Assembly (NCBI GenBank): GCA_013361595.1
Contig: JABFXT010000859.1
Location: 1 to 6,455, forward strand
Reading direction: 5' to 3'
Source: Nocardia sp.
GTDB lineage: Bacteria; Actinomycetota; Actinomycetes; Mycobacteriales; Mycobacteriaceae
DNA: 6,455 bases
The notes beneath the pieces were generated by a model that worked only from the letters and a program-made list of their open reading frames with translations, was not told the DNA's origin and made no database searches. The translations under genes were made by a program, and so were the position numbers. Below, one piece after another: positions 1 through 4,851 of this stretch; positions within the stretch are counted from its first letter, which is position 1; each line of letters begins with the position of its first letter.

Positions 1-909
1 CATCGATGCCCGGACCTCGATTCCCGTGGGAGTGCTGTCGGTCACCAGCAGATTCCAGCTGCGACCGTCCCAATCGGGGTGGTCACTGAGATAGGCGTAG
101 AGATGTTCGCGCAGTGCCGATACCGGGGTGCTGTGGTCCAGATAGAGGAAGACAGTGCCGGTGAGTTGCGGCCCGCCACGCGACCAGTTCTCGTAGGGCT
201 TGCTGTTGAAGTACGACACCGGCATGGTCAGCCGGCGATCGTCCCAGATCCGCACGGTGAGGAAGGACAGCGAGATCTCCTCGACAGTGCCCATCTCTCC
301 CTCGACCACGACCGTGTCGCCGATCTTCACCGAATCACCGAAGGCGATCTGCAGGCCGGCCATGAGGTTGCTGAGGGTGGATTGGGCCGCCACACCGGCG
401 ATGATGCCGATGATGCCGGCCGAGGCCAGGAGCGAGGTGCCCAGGACGCGCAGTCCGGGAAACAGGATCAGCATGGCGATGGCCGCGGTCGCGACCGCCA
501 GTACCGCGGTCGTGATCCGGCGGATCAGCGTGAACTGGGTGTTCAGCTGCCGCACCCGGCGCGGATCACGGGCGCGGCGGGAGTAGCTGTTGAGCAGGCC
601 GTCCGCCACCGCGTCGGCTATCCGGACGACCAGCCAGACCGCCGACATGGTGACCATGGTGGCCAGCACACTGAGAATGACCACGTCCTGCCGCAGCTCG
701 AGGTCGGCCAGGGGGTAGGTGATCCGGAGCGCCGCGAAACCGAGGAACAACTGCAACGGCAGCTGGATCCGGCGCAGCAGGCTCGGGATGGTGGTATTCG
801 GGTGCCGGGTCGACCAGTAACGGAGCCCGCGGTCGATGGCCCAGCCGATCGCGATCGTCACCACCAGCGTGCCCCCGAATACGATCAGCAGTCGTATCAC
901 GTTCTCCAC
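1..909 (-). CDS. MscS-family mechanosensitive ion channel, partial (C-terminus beyond window)
   Basis: The minus strand is open without a stop from a GTG at 909 to the left edge (303 codons), so the C-terminus is missing. Channels of this family sit in the cytoplasmic membrane and release small solutes when turgor rises. Predicted membrane segments lie at about residues 3-25, 50-65, 77-98 and 132-150, followed by the pore-lining helix at about 156-190, rich in Gly and Ala. The MscS signature is clear: GVAAQSTLSNLMAGLQIAF (172-190), then the beta-domain start with KIGDTVVVEGEMGTVEEI (195-212) and RRLTMPVSYF (225-234). The GTG at 909 is chosen because GAGGAG lies 8 bases upstream; an in-frame GTG at 918 would sit on top of that site. 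E. coli MscS has 286 residues, so this is a somewhat larger member with extra N-terminal helices. The family is certain; the physiological role (osmotic release versus signalling) is not shown. Confidence 0.93.
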   Translation of the reverse strand, partial: MENVIRLLIVFGGTLVVTIAIGWAIDRGLRYWSTRHPNTTIPSLLRRIQLPLQLFLGFAALRITYPLADLELRQDVVILSVLATMVTMSAVWLVVRIADAVADGLLNSYSRRARDPRRVRQLNTQFTLIRRITTAVLAVATAAIAMLILFPGLRVLGTSLLASAGIIGIIAGVAAQSTLSNLMAGLQIAFGDSVKIGDTVVVEGEMGTVEEISLSFLTVRIWDDRRLTMPVSYFNSKPYENWSRGGPQLTGTVFLYLDHSTPVSALREHLYAYLSDHPDWDGRSWNLLVTDSTPTGIEVRASM

Positions 910-1033
910 TGCGTCCACTCCTCAGTCACCCATCGCTCGATCAGGAACCCCGGCTCCAAGGCTACAGTTCGATAACGACGGATCACCACCGGTCACGGGG
1001 ATCTCGCGGACGGGCGAATGGACGGCCCGCAGG

Positions 1034-1354
1034 TTATTGCGGCGCCTGCCCCTGTGCCGAATACAACCGGACCTCGCCCGCATCGCCCAGGAAGGCATTG
1101 ACGAGCATCACCCGTTCGGCGCGCAGTTCCGCTTCGCCGGGCGCGCTGGTGGTGACGGATATCTGCGGGATCGCCGCCCAGTTCACGACATAGCGTTCCG
1201 GTGGGCCGTCGTCGTCGGACAGCCGGGCCAGCCGGAAGACCGATACGGTCTTGCGCTCCATGAGGTCGCGCACCACCTCGGCGATCCGCTCGGGATCCTC
1301 CAGCGCGAAGAGGAAACCGAAGGTCAGCTCCGGCGAGGAGATATAGGCGGGCAC
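1034..1354 (-). CDS. Conserved-looking hypothetical protein, 106 aa
   Basis: I do not recognise this family. The frame has strong G/C third positions like its neighbours, starts with GTG at 1354 and ends with TAA. The product is a soluble, mixed alpha/beta-looking protein with no signal peptide or membrane segment. Residues about 20-35 (EDPERIAEVVRDLMERK) look like an amphipathic helix. They are followed by strand-like stretches around VSVFRLARL and RYVVNWAAIPQISVTT, and a Gln-rich C-terminal tail. There is no Shine-Dalgarno site; instead a TAACCT box ends 6 bases before the GTG, which fits a leaderless transcript. It is preceded on its strand by the hairpin at 1379-1408, so it is probably a separate transcription unit from the desaturase operon. 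The next gene on the same strand, the MscS channel, follows after 124 bases. Coding status is fairly sure; the function is unknown. Confidence 0.75.
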   Translation of the reverse strand: MPAYISSPELTFGFLFALEDPERIAEVVRDLMERKTVSVFRLARLSDDDGPPERYVVNWAAIPQISVTTSAPGEAELRAERVMLVNAFLGDAGEVRLYSAQGQAPQ

Positions 1355-1360
1355 GACCAG

Positions 1361-1366
1361 AGGTTA
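1361..1366 (-). promoter_or_regulatory. Putative -10 box (TAACCT) for a leaderless 106-aa gene
   Basis: TAACCT on the minus strand matches the actinobacterial TANNNT -10 pattern and is separated from the GTG at 1354 by 6 bases, so transcription would begin at or next to the G of the start codon. No convincing -35 box is visible. The hairpin that ends the upstream operon lies just before it, which would insulate the two units. Confidence 0.45.
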
Positions 1367-1378
1367 GCCCATGGATAA

Positions 1379-1408
1379 CCGCTCGGTGTGAGTTGTCCCA
1401 CCGAGCGG
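1379..1408 (-). terminator. Hairpin terminator of the desaturase operon
   Basis: Perfect 10-bp inverted repeat: CCGCTCGGTG (1379-1388) and CACCGAGCGG (1399-1408) around a 10-base loop. It begins 13 bases after the stop codon of the 116/117-aa gene, in the right place to end the operon. On the minus strand it is followed by TTAT but not by a true U tract, as is common for terminator-like hairpins in high-GC actinobacteria. The symmetric stem could also work on the plus strand, but no plus-strand gene ends here. Confidence 0.65.
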
Positions 1409-1421
1409 CTTCCGGTTCGGA

Positions 1422-1772
1422 TCAGTACCGCTTACCCGAAGGGCCGGGGTCGGCGGTCTCCGCATCGACGATATCGGCGTCGAGCACCACCCCGGAACCC
1501 GGAACCGGCGCGGAGCCGGTCTCGACGTCCCGGCTCTCCGCACTGTCCCGCAGATCGGCGTGATCTTCGCGGCCTCCGGCCGCGGCGGCATCCCGGCGGG
1601 CCGCGGCGGCGGCCTCGTTCATCTCGATGGCGTCGGTGATCCATTCACCGATCTCGCGGGTCACCTCCGAGACGGTGCCGGTGATGATGCCCGCGATATT
1701 GCCGACCCGGCGCGCGCCCGACGAGGTGAGTTCCTGGATCAGATCCTTGTTGGCCTCGAATTTGCCGATCAT
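1422..1772 (-). CDS. Small helical protein of unknown function, coupled to the desaturase
   Basis: I do not recognise this protein. It is 116 residues from the ATG at 1772, or 117 from the adjacent GTG at 1775. The start overlaps the desaturase stop (GTGATG, with TGA inside), so translation is probably coupled; a weak GAAGCGGG lies upstream. The N-terminal half, about residues 1-65, is predicted helical and amphipathic: GKFEANKDLIQELTSSGARR, then a Gly/Ile-rich stretch NIAGIITGTVSEVTREIGEW, then an Ala/Arg-rich helix. The C-terminal half is acidic and rich in Pro, Ala, Asp and Gly, likely disordered. It has no signal peptide and no clear membrane helix, although residues 26-36 are hydrophobic enough to lie on a membrane. 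Its place as last gene of the reductase-desaturase operon suggests an accessory or lipid-surface role, but that is inference from position only. Confidence 0.8.
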   Translation of the reverse strand: MIGKFEANKDLIQELTSSGARRVGNIAGIITGTVSEVTREIGEWITDAIEMNEAAAAARRDAAAAGGREDHADLRDSAESRDVETGSAPVPGSGVVLDADIVDAETADPGPSGKRY

Positions 1773-2956
1773 CACACGCCCGCTTCGGTTGGACTCTGCT
1801 GACGCATCACGATAACACCGGCAGTGGGCTGTTTCCGCAGCGCAGCGGGCAGGAACTTGGCGAACCGGGACTCCAGCAGCTGCGGCGGGAGAGCCAGCTG
1901 GAAGATCTTGGCCCAGACGGAACCGATCTGCTTACCGAGCGGGCCGGTGTTGTAGGGCAGCCCGAACTTCTCGCACAGCGCGCGCACTTCGGGCGCGATC
2001 TCCGGATACCGGTTGGCCGGCAGATCCGGGAACAGGTGGTGTTCGATCTGGTGCGACAGATTCCCGGACATGATGTGGAACAGCGGACCACCGGAGATAT
2101 TGGCCGATCCGAGCATCTGCCGGACATACCATTCGCCCCGGGTCTCCTCGGCGGTCTCCTCTTCGGTGAACGTCTGCACACCGGAGGGAAAATGCCCGCA
2201 GAAGATGATCGAGTAGGCCCACACGTTGCGCACCAGGTTCGCTGTCGCGTTCCCGGCCAGAGTGGACAGGAACAGCGGACCGGTCAGCAGCGGGAAGGCG
2301 ACATAGTCCTTGAGCACCTGCCGACCGGATTTCCGGAGCTGACCCTTGATCAGCGGTTTGAGGTCCGACCAGCTGCGCTTGCCCTTGACGATGTTGTCCG
2401 CCTCGAGGTCGTGCAGCATCACGCCCCACTCGAAGAACACCATCAGCAGGAACGCGTACACCGGGTTGCCCAGGTAGTACGGGTTCCAGTCCTGCCCCTC
2501 GTCGATCCGCAGCACGCCGTAACCGATATCCCGGTCGCGACCGTGGATATTGGTGTAGGTGTGGTGCATGTAGTTGTGCGAATGCTTCCACTGGTCGCCC
2601 GGGCACACGTTGTCCCATTCGAAGACCCGTGAATTGAGGCCCGGCTCCCGCATCCAGTCGTACTGGCCGTGCATGACGTTGTGGCCGATCTCCATATTGT
2701 CGAGGATCTTCGACAGGCTCAGCGCGGCCACGCCCGCCAGCCAGAACGGCGGCAGGAAGCCCAGGTACATCAGGCCGCGGCCGGCGATCTCGAAACCGCG
2801 CTGCGCCTTGATGATGTCGTAGATGTACTGACGGTCGCGTTCGCCGAGGTCGGCGACGATACGATCGCGCAGTTCGTCGAGCGTGCGGCCGATCTCCTCG
2901 ACCTGATCGGGCGAGAGGACCAGCGGTCCGTCCTTGGTCTCGGTGAGGATGGTCAT
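1772..2956 (-). CDS. Membrane acyl desaturase (DesA3-like, stearoyl-CoA/linoleoyl-CoA desaturase family)
   Basis: A di-iron integral-membrane desaturase that inserts a double bond into saturated fatty acyl chains using O2 and two electrons. The three histidine boxes of the family are complete: HNVMH at 92-96, HNYMHH at 127-132, and HQIEHH at 302-307 followed by LFPDLP; a further His at 255 (GHFPSG) is also near the active-site region. Hydrophobic membrane segments occur at about 63-82, 163-182 and 217-252. The length, 394 aa, is close to that of mycobacterial DesA3 (Rv3229c), an acyl-CoA delta-9 desaturase that makes oleoyl from stearoyl chains and works with the neighbouring reductase Rv3230c; the same pair is adjacent here. 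The ATG at 2956 has a good site (GGGGAGAAA, about 4 bases away) in the 25-base gap after the reductase. The family is certain; regiospecificity is inferred from the likeness to DesA3. Double-bond position and substrate carrier cannot be read from sequence. Confidence 0.95.
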   Translation of the reverse strand: MTILTETKDGPLVLSPDQVEEIGRTLDELRDRIVADLGERDRQYIYDIIKAQRGFEIAGRGLMYLGFLPPFWLAGVAALSLSKILDNMEIGHNVMHGQYDWMREPGLNSRVFEWDNVCPGDQWKHSHNYMHHTYTNIHGRDRDIGYGVLRIDEGQDWNPYYLGNPVYAFLLMVFFEWGVMLHDLEADNIVKGKRSWSDLKPLIKGQLRKSGRQVLKDYVAFPLLTGPLFLSTLAGNATANLVRNVWAYSIIFCGHFPSGVQTFTEEETAEETRGEWYVRQMLGSANISGGPLFHIMSGNLSHQIEHHLFPDLPANRYPEIAPEVRALCEKFGLPYNTGPLGKQIGSVWAKIFQLALPPQLLESRFAKFLPAALRKQPTAGVIVMRQQSPTEAGV

Positions 2957-2981
2957 CTGTTTCTCCCCTTCGTCTCAGATG

Positions 2982-4040
2982 TCAGATCTCGATGTCCACG
3001 TCGCCGACGGCGGCCTGGACGCAGAGTTGGATGGGCTGGTCGGGGTCGGCCTCCAATTCGCCGGTGCGCAGGTTGCGGGTGCATCCGCTGCGCCGGACCG
3101 AGGTGCACGAGAAGCAGATCCCCATCCGGCACCCGAACTCCGGCCGGAGCCCGGCGCCCTCGGCCTGTTCCAGGAGCGTTGCCCCGGTGTTCTCCGCGGC
3201 GACTCCGCTGGCGGAGAAGGTGGTGGTCCCGCCGACCTCCGCGCTGTCCACCGCGATGGTGGAGGCCACGAACTCCTCGGTGTGCAGGCGTTCACTCAGC
3301 TCCGCGCCGGTATAGACCTCGCGCACCGATTCCATCAGCGGCGGCGGCCCGCACAGGTAGGTCTGCGCATCGGCGAACCAGGGGGCGACCCGTTCGAGTT
3401 CGTCGCGGTCGAAGCCCCGGCCGTCCCGCTCCGGATACCGCATCTCGACGGCGATATTCGGATGGGCGGCAGCGATTTCGGCGAGTTCCGCGCGATGCGG
3501 CACCAGTTCGGGTGACCGGGCGTAGTGCAGGAACACCGCCTCGCCGGCGAACCCCTCGTCGACGAGGGTGCGCAGCATGGACAGCACAGGTGTGATGCCG
3601 CTGCCGCCGCTGATCAGCAGGACCCGCTCCGGCCGCCGGTCTGGGAGATGGAACACCCCGGAGGCCGGTTCCAGGTCCACGATCATGCCGGGGCGGGCGT
3701 GTTCGTGCAGATACCGCGACACCAGTCCGTGCGGATGGACCCGGAGGGTGAGGTCGAGCCGGCGGCGGCGGTCGTGCTGGGAGTTCACCGGTGAATAACA
3801 GCGCAGCTGCCGGACTCCGTCGATCACCACACCCAGCTGCACGAACTGGCCGGCGCGTAGCCCGTCCCACTGCCGGGTCGGGCGCAGGCTCAGCGAGATC
3901 GTGCCCGGGACCGATCGGTCCACGTCGACGATCCGGGCCCGCATATCGCGGACGGTGAGCATCGGGCGCACGAGTTCCAGGTACCGATCCACCGGATGCG
4001 GTGTGGTCAGGGTCTGCACCAGATCGAGGAGGGCCACCAT
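2982..4040 (-). CDS. Ferredoxin reductase-type electron donor for the desaturase (flavin + [2Fe-2S])
   Basis: A single-chain electron carrier that takes electrons from NAD(P)H through a flavin to a plant-type [2Fe-2S] cluster and on to the desaturase. Domain order: a flavin-binding beta-barrel at about 33-133, with the RxYS motif RCYSP (80-84) and HPHGLVSRYL (102-111); a nucleotide-binding domain at about 138-245, with GGSGITP (145-151) and CGPPP (230-234); and a C-terminal ferredoxin domain at about 260-352. Cluster ligands are C304, C309 and C312 (CX4CX2C) and C340. All key residues are present. The length of 352 aa and the order resemble Rv3230c of M. tuberculosis, the partner of DesA3. 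The ATG at 4040 has GGAGA 6 bases upstream. It is the first gene of the operon, 25 bases ahead of the desaturase, under the divergent control region. Phenol hydroxylase or vanillate demethylase reductases share the fold, but the neighbour settles the role. Confidence 0.93.
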   Translation of the reverse strand: MVALLDLVQTLTTPHPVDRYLELVRPMLTVRDMRARIVDVDRSVPGTISLSLRPTRQWDGLRAGQFVQLGVVIDGVRQLRCYSPVNSQHDRRRRLDLTLRVHPHGLVSRYLHEHARPGMIVDLEPASGVFHLPDRRPERVLLISGGSGITPVLSMLRTLVDEGFAGEAVFLHYARSPELVPHRAELAEIAAAHPNIAVEMRYPERDGRGFDRDELERVAPWFADAQTYLCGPPPLMESVREVYTGAELSERLHTEEFVASTIAVDSAEVGGTTTFSASGVAAENTGATLLEQAEGAGLRPEFGCRMGICFSCTSVRRSGCTRNLRTGELEADPDQPIQLCVQAAVGDVDIEI

Positions 4041-4055
4041 GGGAGTTCTCCGTCC

Positions 4056-4068
4056 CTGTCTGTCTGTC
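4056..4068. repeat. Short tetranucleotide repeat in the operon leader
   Basis: CTGTCTGTCTGTC, about 3.25 copies of CTGT (GACA on the transcribed strand), lies in the predicted untranslated leader of the reductase gene, 15 bases before its start codon. It is too short to call a phase-variation tract with any confidence. Confidence 0.4.
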
Positions 4069-4083
4069 GGTCACGTCACGAGC

Positions 4084-4114
4084 TTGAACTTATTTCGGTG
4101 TACGGCTGTACACT
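4084..4114 (+). promoter_or_regulatory. Predicted promoter of the TetR-family regulator
   Basis: TTGAAC (4084-4089) as -35 and TACACT (4109-4114) as -10, with a 19-base spacer, read towards the regulator. The start of transcription would be near 4121, giving a leader of about 73 bases before the ATG at 4194. The -10 lies inside the right half of the palindrome at 4098-4113, so a protein bound there would block it. Confidence 0.45.
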
Positions 4115-4117
4115 CAA
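4087..4117 (-). promoter_or_regulatory. Predicted promoter of the reductase-desaturase operon
   Basis: On the minus strand, TTGAGT (4117-4112) serves as -35 and TAAGTT (4092-4087) as -10, with a 19-base spacer. Transcription would start near 4080, about 40 bases before the ATG at 4040. The palindrome at 4098-4113 falls between the two boxes, a classical repressor position. A second minus-strand -35-like box, TTGACA at 4150-4145, lies further upstream and might drive an alternative start with a poor -10 (CACACT, 4125-4120). Confidence 0.5.
4097..4116. promoter_or_regulatory. Probable operator 1 of the TetR-family regulator
   Basis: Contains the perfect inverted repeat GTGTAC-GGCT-GTACAC (4098-4113). 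The 20-bp element recurs at 4196-4215 with 17 of 20 bases identical. It overlaps the -10 of the predicted regulator promoter and the spacer of the predicted operon promoter, so one bound dimer pair could control both directions. Assignment to the neighbouring TetR protein is inference from position and symmetry. Confidence 0.6.
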
Positions 4118-4155
4118 CCAGTGTGCCGGATACCCCGCCGGAACTGTCAACCAGT
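4114..4155. repeat. Paired TCAACCAGT direct repeats in the control region
   Basis: TCAACCAGT occurs at 4114-4122 and 4147-4155, 33 bases apart, about three helical turns. Each copy lies in a small inverted repeat: ACACT-CAACC-AGTGT (4110-4124) and ACTG-TCAAC-CAGT (4143-4155). On the minus strand each contains a -35-like TTGA (TTGAGT and TTGACA), so they may be duplicated promoter elements or sites for another protein. Confidence 0.45.
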
Positions 4156-4193
4156 AAGAGATGTGACGCGGACGACAAAAGGGAGAAGGGCAA

Positions 4194-4829
4194 ATGGTGA
4201 ACGGCTGTATGCTCACTGAAATGACGGATCAGGGAGCGAGCCGCGTCGAGCGCAAGGAGCGCACCCGGCAGGCCCTACTCGTCGGCACGCTGGCGCTGGC
4301 CGCCGAACGTGGCTTCGGTGCACTGAGCCTGCGTGAGATCGCCCGCTCGGCCGGTATCGTCCCGACCGCCTTCTACCGGCATTTCGATTCGCTGGACGAC
4401 CTCGGCGCCACACTGGTCGACGAAGGTGTCCAAGCTCTGCGATTGGCGCTGCGGCGCCTACGCCGCACACCTGACGCCCGGCTTTCGGAGACCGTCCGAT
4501 TCGTCTTCGGCGAGGTCGGCCAGAAACGGGAGCTGTACGGGTTCCTGATCCGGGAGCAGCGGGGCGGCAGTCCGGCAATGCGCTCGGCCATCGCGCTGGA
4601 ACTACAGCTGATCGTGCGCGAACTGGTGGCCGATCTGTCGCGCATCCCGGCGCTGGACGAATGGTCGCCGGGCGACCTCGAAGTAGCAGCCGATCTGCTG
4701 GTCGCCACGGTGATCGACGGAATCGCCGACTATGTGGGCGCCACCCCGCGCGAGGAAAAACCGGTCATCGATCGCACCATCCAGCAGATCCGCCTCATCG
4801 CGCTCGGCATGGGCACCTGGAAACCCTGA
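4194..4829 (+). CDS. TetR-family regulator, FabR/DesT-like, divergent from the desaturase operon
   Basis: A 211-aa one-component repressor-type regulator. The N-terminal DNA-binding domain spans about 18-66, with the helix-turn-helix LSLREIARSAGIVPTAFYRH (44-63); the rest is an all-helical ligand-binding and dimer domain. From memory, the stretch PTAFYRHF..LDDLG..LVDEG closely resembles E. coli FabR and Pseudomonas DesT, which respond to the balance of saturated and unsaturated acyl thioesters and control unsaturated fatty acid synthesis. In Pseudomonas, desT is divergent from the desaturase-reductase pair desBC, an arrangement matched here. The likely role is control of the reductase-desaturase operon and of itself; the ligand is inferred. 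The start at 4194 has GGGAGAAGG just upstream. An internal ATG at 4221 lacks such a site but lies 7 bases after TATGCT, so a leaderless 202-aa form is possible. The gene is convergent with the permease, with only 22 bases between them and no clear terminator. Confidence 0.9.
   Translation: MVNGCMLTEMTDQGASRVERKERTRQALLVGTLALAAERGFGALSLREIARSAGIVPTAFYRHFDSLDDLGATLVDEGVQALRLALRRLRRTPDARLSETVRFVFGEVGQKRELYGFLIREQRGGSPAMRSAIALELQLIVRELVADLSRIPALDEWSPGDLEVAADLLVATVIDGIADYVGATPREEKPVIDRTIQQIRLIALGMGTWKP
4196..4215. promoter_or_regulatory. Probable operator 2, overlapping the regulator start
   Basis: A second copy of the operator 1 element (17 of 20 bases identical, same orientation, 99 bp downstream). 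The core GTGAAC-GGCT-GTATGC (4197-4212) keeps the left half and spacer but has a decayed right half. It covers codons 1-8 of the longest reading of the regulator and includes TATGCT (4208-4213), a possible -10 for a leaderless start at 4221. Binding here would favour autoregulation. Confidence 0.5.
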
Positions 4830-4851
4830 ACACGCGCCCGCCCGTTCCGTT

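Noticed and set aside
959..964. TAGCCT as a -10 box for the MscS gene
   Set aside because: It matches TANNNT but no -35 is visible and the motif is frequent; not strong enough to list as a feature.
79..975. A 298-codon open frame on the plus strand
   Set aside because: It is antisense to the MscS gene, whose minus-strand frame shows the full family signature; the plus-strand product is low-complexity and rich in Arg, Asp, Gln and Gly.
1011..1029. CGGGC...GCCCG inverted repeat just after the 106-aa gene
   Set aside because: The stem is only 5 bp with a 9-base loop and no U tract, which is expected by chance in DNA of this composition.
836..1378. A 180-codon plus-strand frame opposite the 106-aa gene
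   Set aside because: The minus-strand gene has the better third-position bias and a plausible promoter, while the plus-strand frame also runs over the MscS start and across the intergenic space.
2036..3595. Two long plus-strand frames (2036-2632 and 2669-3595)
   Set aside because: Both are opposite the desaturase and reductase genes, and the second becomes an Arg/Pro-rich run. No ribosome site or domain supports them.
3292..4074. A 260-codon minus-strand frame overlapping the start of the reductase
   Set aside because: It is the shifted frame of the reductase gene; the true frame carries the flavin, nucleotide and cluster motifs without interruption, so there is no frameshift.
4830..4851. 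A bidirectional terminator between the convergent regulator and permease genes
   Set aside because: The 22-base gap contains no inverted repeat of useful length, so termination must occur within the opposite genes or by another mechanism.
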